DNA of 64,000 nucleotides. It comes from Heterobilharzia americana (Eukaryota > Platyhelminthes > Trematoda > Strigeidida > Schistosomatidae). Location: contig OX104132.1 of the NCBI GenBank assembly GCA_944470555.2, forward strand, positions 8,689,755 to 8,753,754, given 5' to 3'. How positions within the stretch are numbered: position 1 is the stretch's first letter; each line of letters begins with the position of its first letter. The notes beneath the pieces were generated by a model, which had not been told where the DNA came from, ran no database searches, and worked only from the letters and a program-made list of their open reading frames with translations. Positions 23,948 through 36,390 of this stretch are shown here, one piece after another. The position numbers and the translations under genes were made by a program.

Positions 23948-24182
23948 CTATCACTCTCCAAACGGATAACTGTGTGCTCAGGTTGCTGCAACTGTAGCGC
24001 TACTTATTCCATTCGATCATACACCTTGGACCTGTAGGAAGCTTTGGGCCTTCTTCCGTGTCGTACAACTTGGCAATCCTAGGTAAGGTTGACAACTTGC
24101 TTTATCTACCATTGCTTTTCTACGTTTCACTTGATACAACCACCTGTGCATCTCATTTATATCCCCCTAATCACCAGTGGAA

Positions 24183-25799
24183 ATGAGTGACAACAGTGCT
24201 CTAGCCAAATCTGGTATCAGGAACACCTCGGGTAAGGCCTCACCTCAGCTACGAACCTCTCTATCCTTGGTAGTAATTAGGGCCAGAGGCGAGAAGCTTA
24301 GTGCCACCGCAAAAGACCGCGAGTCAACCTTAGGAGGACAGTTGCAACAGCCACCTCCTGGGAGAAGTCGAATTCCTGTCCCCCTGAACATTTGTGCTGT
24401 GGTTCATCAACGAGCATGTCTTTCTAGTACCACCAGCCCAAACCCTAGTCTACCTGTGAAGGCCGCCACTGAGAGACGGAAGAGAGGGAAAAGAAATTCG
24501 GTAACTAAACCTTCTAGTCAGGCTGACGACTGTCATACATGTGGTCTCACCGTAGCCAAGAGGGATGCTGTCTTTGAGTGTAACATCTGCAATAAGTGGG
24601 TGCACAGTCAGTGTCACGAGGACACACCAGACCAATATTACACCTTCCTGGCGCGCTACCCCCGCATGTGGTTCCGGTACACCTGCCCACAGTGCCGTGT
24701 AAGGCCACTCTCTTCTAAAGGCTCGCTGATGGAGGTCGTAAAAGGCATCGCAGTGACTACTGTGATGCCGGCACCCACACAGACCACTAACCCAGGCCCA
24801 GGCAGCGAGGGCGTCAGCACTGTACCCCGGCCAGTCACGCCGGTGAGTAGTCCAAAAAGACCAAAACGACTACCGGGTACGCGACCAACTACATCCGTCT
24901 CTAACCCTGAAGCCACTTTAGAGGCTTACCCCACTGTGCATTGAGAAAAATGGGTGGTGGTGGAAAAGAAGGTGCACCCTTCCTACAAAAGCCACCCACA
25001 GCACACGAAAATAGAGAAGCTGTGACAGGCCGAACTCCATCATCATACTTGACGTCCCTGTGCGCCATGAGTCTCCTTGAGAACAGAGAATCTTTTGACA
25101 AACAGCAGTGGGAAGCCGTATGCACCACACTGGGACTGGGTAGCCCAGAAGCAAGGCTGTGCAGGCTCTACTGGGGCAACTACCCGCCTCAGGGAAAGCC
25201 TCCGCCGATGAGAGTTACCCTAAGCTCTGCTAAAGAAGCGGAAAGATTCTTGCCGATGCCACACACACTAGTTATCAACAGGTCACCCAGCATTAGAACC
25301 AGACCAGCCGCCATCGGTAGGCAGGAAAGGTATCTTGCGGGGCGCCCTAAACGCTGAAGCCAACGGCTATGGTTGTCCACGGCATAACCGGAACCGACAA
25401 CCGGCACAGTCGTAGAAAAGTATGCTCACGACGCCCAGCAATGGCAGTGGTTGTCAGAGAGGATGGGGCTAAATGGGATAGCAGCGGCGGCGGTCTGCAG
25501 ACGAAGATAACAGCACCTCGGCTGGTGGCTGTTAACTTCGGCTGCCACGAACTTTTAACCAGTGTACTGCAAGCTTGGTACACAGTATAAAAGATAACAT
25601 CGGTGGGAATGTTCGCTGCCGCAAAAGCAGGCCCAGGACACTGCGACAACAGCGAATGGCAGCACCGCCAACCGCTGAAGTCACCGTCACTGTCAACAGA
25701 CAAGATGCGCAATCAAACCTGGACTCCATGAAACCCCCGGAAACCACTATGGGAAAAAACATGATTGGGCCGGTTCCACTGAAGCTGGCCGTCCCATAG
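24183..25799 (+). pseudogene. CR1-A ORF1 (PHD-like finger), right copy, broken
   Basis: ATG at 24183 begins MSDNSALAKS. The finger (CHTCGL, CNICNKWVHSQC, CPQC) lies at about 24530-24700. The first frame ends at 24944; a second (24941-25357) and third (25369-25799) continue the family pattern with breaks identical to the left copy. The pre-break protein is the same in both copies. Confidence 0.85.
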
Positions 25800-25891
25800 C
25801 AAGTTTCGCCACTGCGCACGACTCCCTCCAGTCTACCAGCACCAAGATACTCCTTGTCGTTAGAAACACATCCAAGTGTCTTTACAATAAT

Positions 25892-28679
25892 GTGAGGGTA
25901 CTCAGAAGTAAAATGGGGGAATCACGACTTCCCTGTTCCTACCTTGCTCCAACGATCATAATCCTGACAGAAACTTGGTTATCACTGGACATTAGCGCCG
26001 TCGAAACTAGTAGAGACGGTATGCGTCTGTTCAGGAGAGACAGGGAGTTTAAGGAAGGAGGCGGGATGGCGGTGCCTATATGTGATAACCTTAAAAGTGA
26101 ACGAGCAACTGAAACCCTACTTTCAGGGCTCCCAGACTCCATCTGGTGTCAGTTTAAGGTTGAACACACCAAGTGCCTGCTAGGAGGTGTCTACAGAACA
26201 CCTACTAGCAGCCTGAAAGATAACCGACAACTGCTGCAAGCAATGTCCCGAGCGATGTCCATCGGATATGACCAGGTCATTATAGCCCTCGACCTTAATG
26301 CCCCAACTCTCAATCTTGGGCAGGACAGGGGAGCCTCAAGCTGAAGGTTCGACCGAAATCTACTCAACACTATCAAAAAGGCTGGGCTGCAAGAGAATAT
26401 TGGTGATGACACTCGCTGGGGGTCAGGCAGAAAGCCGTCCAAACTGGACTACCTTTCTACCAGCAACCCACTGCTGGTAGAAAATGCACAGGTTCAGACC
26501 CTCCTCGGCAGCAGCGATCACGGCGTGGTAGTGTTCGATCTGGTACTCAACGAACAACTGTCATGGAAGGGATCTCGCCCTTGTCTTTGCTACAACGAAG
26601 TGAACTACGTGGCGATGAAGCAGAACCTGTTGACAGCACCGTGGCCTCAGGAGTGGAGCAACCTGTCGACTGACCAACATTGGGAACTAGTTAGAGATAT
26701 CATCAGGAGGGCTGTCTCTGAAAACGTCCAAGTAATCACAGCAATACCACGGAAACGAACCTCATGTTTGAAGCGAGGCACTGAACGTCCATTGAAAGCC
26801 AAGTGGAAAGCACGGCACAAGTGGAGGACCTCCAGAAAAGAGTCTGACCACACAGCAGTAAGCAATCGATGCAACATCAGAGTGAGGGAGGACAGGAGGT
26901 CGTTCCAGACGAACCTCGCCCAGAAGCCGAGGTGAACCTCAAAACCCTATATCAGTTTATGGCAGGCAGAAAATCAACCAGCCAGGAGTGCTTGCATCCT
27001 GAAAGGCCTAGACGGAGGGAACCTCTTCGGATTAGAGTTAACCAAAGCCCTTAGCGCCACCTTCGATACTCAACTGAATACGTCCCTATCGAACCAAAAT
27101 TACCAACTGTCCGACCGAAATTCAGCACCACCAAGTGCAGGAGTTACCTGGAATAAGGGTAACTCCTGTTATGGTCCTCGAAAAACTGTCAAAGCTCCAC
27201 CCATGGAAGTCACCAGGGTGTGATGACATCCGACCGGCTGTACTGAAACAATGCTAGGGTGCCTTATGCGGTTCGCCACGTAATCTGTTTCAACACTCCT
27301 TAGACAATCACACGTTTCCACGAGAGCGGAAACGTGCTATTCTGTACCCCATCTTCAAAGGTGGAGACAGGCAGAACCCAAAATGCTACCGACCCATAGC
27401 CCTCCTGCCAGTGGTGTCAAAAGTAATGGAGAGTCTGGTAGACGACCATGTCAGGGAGTACCTAGACAAGAGGGGAGTACTCAGTGATGCTCAACATGGT
27501 TTCAGAAAGGGTAGGTGTCCTGTGCCACAAACATTCTGGCAGCAGGTAATAAGTCGACGACATGCTGGAACCTCCAAGTTCCTGTCCACGTTGTTTTCCT
27601 AGATTTTACTAAGGCCTTCGACACAGTTCCACACACCGCTCTTGTTCACAAAATAGCAAGGTTGGGCATCAAGGGACAAGTGATTTCATGGTTGCAGGAC
27701 TATCTAGACGGTAGGCAATTCTACACAAATGCCAACGGAGTTTTCTCAACTTGGATGACATCATCTTCTGGTGTATGACAATGGGTTGATTCTTGGTCCT
27801 CTGCTATTCCTTCTTTTTGTGAATGACCTGCCACTGAGTCTCAGCTTCCCAGTTCTACTTTTCGCTGATGATGTTAAGCTGTGGGTAGCTGTGACGTCAG
27901 AAACAGAATCAAGTGCACTGCAAATTGATCTCGGATTACTTGCTGGGTGTGTGGACATTAATGGACTAGCACTTAACTTAGATAAAAGCCGAGCCATGTT
28001 TCTCCGCACCCCAGACTCTCAGAAGGTACCCTATTCTCTCTGTGGAACACAACTCTCCCTCACCACCACAGAGAAAGACCTAGGACTAAAACTAACTGAC
28101 AAACTGGACAATAGCCCCAGTTATCCAGGAGATGCCTCCAGAGCCTACGCAGTACTGTACTCCATGCGCAGACAACTGGGTGCCCTGACCCCGGAACTCT
28201 TTTCGAAGCTGCATAAGACCTATATAAGATCCCATCTAGAGCTACACAACGTCATTGCACCACCACATCTGAAAAGAGACGTGAACCTCCTGGAGAAAGT
28301 CCAAAGGCGAGCTACAAAGGGTGTCGTGGGAATGAGGCAAAAACCATACCAGGACAGGCTGAAAGATCAAGGGCTCTACTCCCTAAGCTACCGTAGATTA
28401 CGTGGTGACTTGATGATGGCTTACAAAATACTCAGCAACCCAAGTCATGCGAGCTGTGGAATCCTACAGAACGGCCACCATGGCGATCCTCGTGGTAATC
28501 CGAGGGGAGTTGCCCACCAAAGAGCGAAAACCCGTGTGCGATCACACCCCTTCTCTCTGCGAGTTTGCGGCCACTGGAACGCATTGCCTGCCGAGATTGC
28601 TACTGCTGCGTCTGTTGATGGCTTCGAGAAGAGGTTGGACAGTTACGCAGCGACGCACGGTTCGCGCCCATTCAGCTGA
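25892..28679 (+). pseudogene. CR1-A ORF2 (endonuclease-reverse transcriptase), right copy, broken
   Basis: Endonuclease pieces are at 25892-26344 (TETWLS, LGGVYRTP) and the RT is split over 27411-27602, 27515-27778 and 27771-28679 (FADD, then the thumb region and WNALPAEI). It has the same stops and frame changes as the left copy. The catalytic FADD is visible but is not in a continuous ORF. Confidence 0.88.
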
Positions 28680-29651
28680 GATGTGGACTAGGCTGACACG
28701 ACTTACCGTTACTGAACACTTTGCAAAACCACTATCACTGAGACCTTGGCTCAACCCTTCACCTTCCTGTAGACGTCCCCTCCAGTTACCGTCTCCTACT
28801 AAAAGAATTACTATATTCCCATTGGTCCTATACTGTTATTTATTCTTCTCCCTTCTGACTACGTTCTCGAACTTTAACAAAAGCTCTCCCTATCACCTAC
28901 TCCCCATGAACCTACCAATGTGTTATTCTTCCATGCCGTTTCCTTTTTCCTACTCTTTTTTCTTTTTCTTTTCCTATTTTGTCCCTCTCTGCACTTTCTC
29001 TCCCTTGATTTCTCTGCACATATTTTTCATCTCCCTTTTGCAACCAGTCTGACCAACTGTCTGCTGGCACGACATTTGAGGAACCCATCTACACCACAGT
29101 CCTCGGAAGAAAAAGCAAACAAACAAACAACACTCCCTACAAATTTAACCAACACCCAACCGCCCGTCGGGCTAACGAGAGCTACAGCAGTCAAGTGGAT
29201 GGACGTACTGCATTGGAATGCACCGAAGACCTGGAACGGTTCCGCAAGACCTAGAAGCGAGCGTGAATAAATCAATTGGTTTACACTAGCTAGTTAAAAG
29301 ATATTGGATGTTGGATGTTGTGGGTTCACGTTATTATAAACCTTTAAAACCTCTCAACAGAAGTAATGTATGTGTTGCTAGTTAATTTATTTATTAGAAA
29401 TCATAAAAACTCAGAGGAATGTCTGTAAAGAAGTGTCACGAGTTCACGGCTGTCTATCTTCAAACTTGAGTTTGAACTTTGAACTTTGAACACTAGTCTG
29501 TACTAGAAGACAAACAGAGGTAGGGCAGAACACCGAACTTCTGAAGAAGTGGCCAACCCATGTTTCTAGAATTCCAGTCGCCATCAGACAGGTGACACAG
29601 AGAAGCACTAGCCCGTCACAAACTAGTCCTATCTTGAGCAAGGATCATACC

Positions 29652-31123
29652 ATGCCTGAACATAGAAGACGACGTAAAAGGCTTCAGAACAAGGCAGCCA
29701 CAAGCAGTTCGCCACAATCCGTAGCACCTTATTCATGGAAGGAAGGCTGTATTACGACACCCGATGGCTGCAGTGTTTGCACCAAAGTTGTTTCGGTAGT
29801 CGATGAGGCATTTGCATGCAACCTGTGTCAACGATGGGTGCATTGCCACTGCGATACCAAAGTCCCCCGACAATACTATAAGCTGATGAAGAGACAACCA
29901 TGCAAGTGGTTCTGGTACATCTGTCCAGAGTGCAGGAAAATGCCCGCACTCCGCACAGAAAGCCTGAAGGAGATGCTCTCCGCCACGCAAAAGCTACCAG
30001 CATCCTCGAATACAGTAGGGTTAACACCAAAGGATAACACAGAGAGACCTGGAAACAGACCTAGAGCTCCAGCTGTGGGCACGCCACCTCGCGTGGGGAC
30101 CATATTAGGTCAAGTCTCCATACCCCCTACCCGGCCCCAGGGGACGTCAAGCGCATGGCCAAAGACATCGACCGCCGAAGCCTCTACGAAACCCATTCCG
30201 AACACCCCACACACCGTGACTGAGAAACAACCAGTGGAATTACTCAAACCCATTGGTAAGTCGGGCGTGCCACCCACAACGAACCCAGGTCACAGGAGGA
30301 CCAACTCGATCATTTTGTTCAACGTCGATGTATCGACAGACTCATTGTTGGTCGAGAGGGAACAATTTGACAGCCGAATGTGGACCGACTACTGTCAGAT
30401 GCTGGGACTCCCTCCCCTCCCTGCAACTTTGTGTCGCCTTTCTCGAGGAAGCCATGCACCCCGAGATAAGCCCCCCCTTTACGTGTGTCCCTAAATACCG
30501 CCAAAGAGGCTGAAGACACACTCCTCCTCTCGCGACAACCGGACGTTGTTAATGCCTGTAAAATTCGGGCCAGGCCTGACAAGCCATGGTCAGTAAGAGA
30601 GGAGGAGAGAAAGTCAGCGGTTGGAAATCCCAACAGAAACAACACTATAGTTGTACATGGGATTCCAGAATTGCCAAGTGACAGCTCGGTCAAAGATCGG
30701 TACTTTCACGACGTCCAACAATGGCAATGGCTCTCAACCAAAGTTGGTCTCAACAGTATACCGGCCAACAGCGTCAGTAGACTGCCAAGGCCAGCGCACC
30801 TGAAGACCATACCCAATCCCAGACTACTTGCCGTCCAGTTCGACTCATATGCCTCCCTCACAGACGTTCTGCACGCATGGTATAATGCGAAAGATCGCAT
30901 GGGTGGCTCAATACGTATATGTGAAAGTAAGCCTAGACCCACAAGGCAAGAGGAGAGACGGCAACCACCAAGACCTCTGGAGTCAGTGGTCGTCACACAG
31001 GCGCTGACCAGTGAGTCAGATACATCAAGTAAAGAAGCCACCACTGCTACAGCCCCCACCCAAGTTAAGAACAAAACACAAAAAACGGAACAATGCCAGT
31101 CCTATGAGGACTGGCGAGGCTAA
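29652..31123 (+). pseudogene. CR1-B ORF1 (PHD-like finger protein), frameshifted
   Basis: ATG at 29652 starts MPEHRRRRKR. A PHD-like finger follows: CSVCTK, CNLCQRWVHCHC, then CPEC at about 29930. A Pro/Thr-rich linker leads to the domain shared with CR1-A ORF1 (WTDYCQMLGLPPLPATLCRL). A frame change near 30485 moves to a second frame with VVHGIPELPSD, VLHAWYNAKDRMGG and CESKPRPTR, ending at 31123. The frame change suggests loss of function. Confidence 0.8.
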
Positions 31124-31142
31124 ATTCAACCACGTAAGCGCT

Positions 31143-31480
31143 CATCCCGCGAAAATACACATCCAGACCTCCCCTCTCATCAGGTACACTCTAATATGTA
31201 TGTACAGCAACGTTAGGGGGCTAATAGGGAAGGTAGCAAAAATGAGGACGCTGCGTGAACATCAGCACTACGACATCATATTCATCACCGAATCCTGGCT
31301 CTCATCGGACATCTCCGACGAAGAGATGCGTGTTGCTGGCATGGAACTCTTCCGCAGGGACAGGGAACATAGAGCAGGAGGGGGAGTGGCTATCTACGTA
31401 AACTCCTGTTTAAAGGCAAGGATGGTTAGCGATACGGCCTTAACCCAGCTCCCAGAGTCTCTATGGTGCTACTTCACTCT
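31143..31480 (+). pseudogene. CR1-B ORF2 endonuclease N-terminal fragment
   Basis: The frame reads CMYSNVRGLIGKVAKM, ITESWLSSDIS (active-site Glu) and FRRDREHRAGGGVAIYV, then stops matching the family after PESLWC. The remaining endonuclease and RT are deleted. Confidence 0.8.
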
Positions 31481-31799
31481 CTTCTTTATTCTCTCTTCAT
31501 TCCTTTACCACTACCTTACTATTCTCTTTCAGGTACCTACACAGACAGGAGTCATGGCAGTTCTCTAAACTTCCCAGCAACCCGTAGCTCCCTAATCACT
31601 CTACAAATTACAACCTACTAACCCACAAAACATCCACCTCACGGAAGCTAAAAGCAAGAAAGCAGAGGGTATTTCCTCGTCCACTGCAGGAGTAAACCGA
31701 ACAACTGGAACCAAGCCCTAAGAACTAGACGCGAGAGATCAAAAACTACCAGTTTTCTACGCTCGCACTATCAATATTGGATATTGGAATATTGCTCTT

Positions 31800-33400
31800 C
31801 AGTATTGAGCATTGTAGTTTCTTTCTTTTTCAAAGTAATCGTTACTCAGGTTTTCGGAGGTTCGTTCACTTTCATAAGTTATGAGATGCCTGTTTTTCAT
31901 CAAGTTCTGTCACGTGACACTAAATAATTGTAAGCCTGTTTTGATTTAGCCTATATAAAGGTGGAGGTATTAGATAATCTTTCATTTGGAATACAGAAAG
32001 TCACTTGTTTTGACACGTATCATTTCGAAATTCACTTGAAAGCCCGTTTCAGCCGCCAAATGAGCTGTATTGGACAACCGCTGACTTTTATCGAACATTT
32101 TTTATATTTTGAAATCGTAAATAATATATTTGGTGGACTCGGAATGTCATGATATCCTTCAAATAGGTAGTAAAATATGGATGGATTACTTTTTAATATT
32201 GTGCTGGTTAAGTAGTCTTATTCTTGACAAGTAATCTTACAACTTTCGGGAAAGTGTATACTCTCCTCCAAAGAGCTATTGGGTTCCAGTATGTTTGCTA
32301 GGAAGAACTAACTTATGTCGTCAACGAATATCAGTGTTTCTTGAAACGGCTTGATGTTGTGGTCCTTCAGAAGGCTATGGAGCAGTTAGACTATAAGACT
32401 GAACAATTTTGGCGAGGTGTATTTGCCGACAGTATATTCATAGTAGACAAAAACCTGCATACCAGTTTGCCTCTCTCTTATTTGCAGCGTCACAAATATT
32501 TTATGATAATAAGTAGTCTCATAGTCCAGCTTCTTAGGTTGGGATGACACTACTGGGCTGAAAACAAGGCAAGTCTACCTTCAAAGAATTCGCGAAAACG
32601 AGAAACCTTTACGACAAGCCCTTGAGTGATAATAAACGTCGTTATCAGTCCCAGTCTGCCAGTATCTTTGTATCCAACGCAAAAACCTTTTTCTGCTACG
32701 CAGATTTGTTCCATTGAGCCAAGAAAAGAGTTTCTTATGTGACAGATCCCAATAGGCTGATTGAGGTGGATGAGCTTTCAGGTAGTTAGTACTTACTAAA
32801 GCTGTCACCGTTGACTGCGTCTGCAGATCTGACAGAGAAGAAGTGTTCAACTGGAAGGAAAAGTACATCGGTTCAAGTTCCCACCGTTCACAGCAGCATG
32901 AAAATAAGTAGATACAAATCATCATGGAGAAGCAGCAACGTGGCACCATAAGTTGGTAAAAGCATACGTATTGAGGTAATGCATATATTAAAGTCAGTGC
33001 AAGCACTAAAGATGTTGGAAACAATAAACAGTAAATACACGTATTTTGACCGGTTTTAGGTTATACTCACTGAGTCTGCAACCATTAATTCCTATTATCT
33101 CATGAACCACAAACAGCTTGACATTCACATCCCGACACAACTAAGACCAAAAGTCAACCTCCATAAACTAGTGTCATATATTGATCCGGCCACCCTTAGC
33201 CTGCATCCAGCGACAAGGTGTACGGTGTAATGATAAAATGTGGGCACTATAACAATATAATTCCATATTAGATTTGTTTATCTGATTTACGACACAGTGA
33301 TGCAGTATTGTTTACTTGGTGACATTTTGAGCAAAAACTATTGCACAGTCATATCAATGTAATCACACCGCTTTCAGCAATTGACTTTTATGGTTCACTC
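31800..33400. other. Region without recognised genes; one 147-codon open frame
   Basis: A minus-strand open frame at 32581-33024 (MFPTSLVLALTLIY..., with WIQRYWQTGTDNDVYYHSR) has no domain I recognise. The N-terminal stretch is hydrophobic. A plus frame at 32341-32547 is also unrecognised. Repeat C-like sequence lies at 33010-33130. Confidence 0.3.
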
Positions 33401-33770
33401 TGCTCATAGGTGTAAAGTGGCTTGCGTCGCACAACACATCTAAGCCATTTTAGTCTCTGAAAGTTGAAAGCCTCATTAACTGACCTGCCTTCAAAGCGTA
33501 GACTTTACAATTTACCTCTTTATTTCTCACATTGGCTCCACCACACGTGAGCAATGCTACCATAACACCTGTGGGCGAAACCTGTAATTTGTTTTCAGAG
33601 GCATATCTCTCAGCTTCACAGTAGAAAAAAAGCAGATTTCAGTGCAGTATACTTGTCGATGTTTGTGTCATCTTATCGACACCAGAAGTGGCGTATGTTG
33701 ACAAAGCCTAAGCAAATCTCTTGAGTCCTAGTTGAAGTTTTGTCACCAGATAACCCATTCGGGCCCATAG
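33400..33770 (+). repeat. Dispersed repeat D (copy 1)
   Basis: Shares a series of blocks in the same order with 52070-52440: CTCATTAACTGACCTGCCTT, CCACCACACGTGAGCAATGC and GAAGTTTTGTCACCAG. No coding potential was seen; the class is unknown. Confidence 0.45.
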
Positions 33771-34394
33771 AACTTTCGTGGTAAGTGAAATGGTCGACAT
33801 ATTCCACCACTTCTTTTTCTATTCATAAACTAGAATTCAGTACATATCAGTCCTAAAGCATCATTTTACCTTTGACAGGTGCAAAATGTATGCCAAAAAT
33901 ACTCAAATTTCTGCTCAAAGTGTTTAGATGACTTCATTTTGCCAGCTTCTTCGTCCAACAAGACCGTCCTCTGAGTACTGTAAGTCGACCAGGTGCTATC
34001 TTTCATCCGAACCGCGCGGTCTTTTCCAGTCCTTACATACGGATTCAATCAAACAGTACATAGACGACTGTCGAATGTATCCACTCGAGATAGGATTTGC
34101 TTGAAAACTAAAAGCTATGACTACACCAGCTAGTCGACTTAAGCTAGCCATAGAACACTCGTCAAATGAGTTTTGGAGACAGTTTAATCACAGATATTTC
34201 CACGAAATGTTCAACAACTTCATGTGGCCCAATCTAATCCCTCCACTTTAAAAGGATAGTAAACATTTAAAATGCATCTTAAGTGCACTAACAGCTTGAA
34301 GATTAAGGTTCAAACTATATAATGCACGTATAGCAGCACAATCTATAACTTTTTTTGAGTATAGGTGACAGATGACGCAATAATGACGTACAAC

Positions 34395-34976
34395 TTGCCT
34401 TCGTAGTATAGGACGTATTCCGTGGTGTCACCACGTAAGTAATGCAGAAGTCAGGTGTAGAGTTTTAGGGAGAAGAGGTAAGTCAGTTGACGAGGTTATG
34501 AACCTTCATCGACTGAGATGGTTGGGACACGTACTACGTATGCCTCGTCACACAATGTTGCCTGAGGTGGGTCCAGGCTGGAAAAAGGCTCGAGGTGGCC
34601 AGACTAAAACATGGCACCAATGTATGAAGTCTCTGACTGTTGGTTTAAGCCATGTAGGACGATGCAGACTAGGTGGTTGGGGTCCACGAGACAAGAGGAA
34701 CCAGTGGTTGGAGACTCTAAGTGATATGGCTCAGAACCGAAGTCAGTGGCGCAGATGTATCCTCACAAACATTATCCTCATCTTAACTACACTATACCGA
34801 ATCTCACCATTTTGTCGCTCCTCTTTCCTTTGTTCTCGTACTTTATATTTCTTTTGACTGCATTCACTTATCTTCATCCTTCACCTCACTACCTTTCTAC
34901 TTGATGAACTGATGCGAGGTGTGGCAACTCGGACCGTTACGCAGTAATGCCTGGTCCTATGTTGATAATGATGATG
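34395..34976 (+). mobile_element. RTE-A 3' fragment, 5'-truncated, with target-site duplication
   Basis: The 582 bp match the last part of RTE-A from 44081 to its (GAT)n tail. They are flanked by the 13-bp direct repeat AATGACGTACAAC at 34382-34394 and 34977-34989, a clean signature of target-primed reverse transcription. Compared with 44228 it lacks 15 bp within the ORF remnant, between similar GCCT(A/C)GTCAC words. The young look of the flanks suggests a fairly recent insertion. Confidence 0.92.
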
Positions 34977-34989
34977 AATGACGTACAAC

Positions 34990-36390
34990 ATTTTAAATAC
35001 CTTAGGTCGTCTGTATCATCATCTACTTAGGTTAAGCTCTTGTTCTAATCCCATAGGGGACGCTTAAAAATTGAACACCACAAGACGGATGAAATTTATG
35101 CCTCCTACTAGTTGTCAAGTCTTAGGATGTTCTTTCCGCAGATGTTCCGGCTACTTCATCAGATTCATTGAAACAAGCTGGATGGCTACGTAAGGGCTTA
35201 ACGCGAGCTTAAAGACTACGTTATTATTAATCTGTTATATATTCTTCCTTTTGTACACCCAGGTTTTCCGCCATATGGATTAGTGATCTATTGCATCTAG
35301 ATAGGATAGGTAATTGGGCAGAGGCTTATTCCATTTTCTAGCCGAACATTTGAGCTCACTTGAAGTGTATTGACTGACAAACCATCTAGGAAATTATGAA
35401 CATCATGAATGGACATCACCAATCCTTATGACTAAGCTTTGCCGTATACCGTGTGACATGGTGTGCGTGTGTGTGTGTTATCTGTGACATAACATTCTGT
35501 AAACTTAGTATGCTTGAATTCAGATAAATTTTACTTATTCTTGCTGTATGCATTGCCTGTATTGCCTCTTCTCTCTGTCATTATTTAACTGCTCTGGTTA
35601 TCAAGTAGTATGTTCTTTCGTGTCTTTTTGAGGACTGCCTGTTTAACTGTTTAGCTAAACCTCTAGCAGTTTTAATCTTATGATTACAAACATCCAGACC
35701 TTAGTTATTACGAGTGTCCTGGAAGTGAGCGCCGGGTTTAACTTCATCATCATAAGAATATGTTTTAATATAATCTTAGGGCATTTAGAAAATCAAAACA
35801 AGATTACTGCTTCTATATTTTTCACTGAAACTAATCTGCTTAAAATGTTACATTCTTTTCATATAGAAATCTCTCCTCGTTCAAGTTGAAAGTTTACGAC
35901 TTGAGTAATTCCCCGATTCTTTCACATATATTGAAGTGCCTTTGTTATTTTTCGGAGGAATGACTGGTAGGCTTCTTTTCTGATTTATTATTATGCATTT
36001 TTCAGTTAATAAATTCCTTTTAATGCCTAATTTTTATTGTGAATTCGATAACTGATAACTAGATGAAAACAGTACATGGCTGGTGCTAATTTTTATATTT
36101 GACTAATTTACGCTGTTCGAATTGTTAAGTTCTCACAAGGTAACCATTATTTCTGAACTTTTTAGATAACTGATGCTTGCTATTTGGTTGAACTAATTAC
36201 AAGGCATTGCATTACATCACTATAACCAGATATGTAAAACCGGTTAGTATCATACAACCTCATTCAATGAGTATGTCTCAATAGCGTGGTACATGAATGT
36301 GTGCCGGACTGAGATGCAGGAATGTTAAACTTCGCAATAAATACTATCTTACTACCCAGCAATTGCCACTAGCCTTCAAAGTGAATTACT
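34990..36390. other. AT-rich intergenic sequence, no gene seen
   Basis: Contains a short (TG)n run at about 35461-35480 and an unrecognised open frame at 35680-35889. Nothing else was recognised. Confidence 0.45.

Larger units (their letters stand above)
20991..29285 (+). mobile_element. CR1-A LINE, right inverted copy (with nested Gypsy element)
   Basis: This is the plus-strand counterpart of 11264-17112. The leader at 20991-21151 is interrupted by the minus-strand Gypsy element 21152-23947 and resumes at 23948. ORF1 spans 24183-25799, ORF2 25892-28679, and the 3' UTR ends near 29285. Differences seen from the left copy: C/T near 25987 (Pro to Leu), T/C near 26078 (Leu to Pro) and A/G near 29239. 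Both copies share all the frame breaks I could follow. The element is defective. Confidence 0.92.
29300..31800 (+). mobile_element. CR1-B LINE with large internal deletion
   Basis: The element contains ORF1, the N-terminal third of the endonuclease and the 3' UTR. The endonuclease reading ends after LPESLWC near 31470 and passes directly into the pyrimidine-rich 3' UTR (same sequence as the tail at 17285-17590), so the rest of the endonuclease and all of the RT are missing. The 5' limit is approximate. Confidence 0.8.

Noticed and set aside
29592..29651. Upstream start of CR1-B ORF1
   Set aside because: It relies on a GTG codon; the first ATG in frame is at 29652, in a reasonable context.
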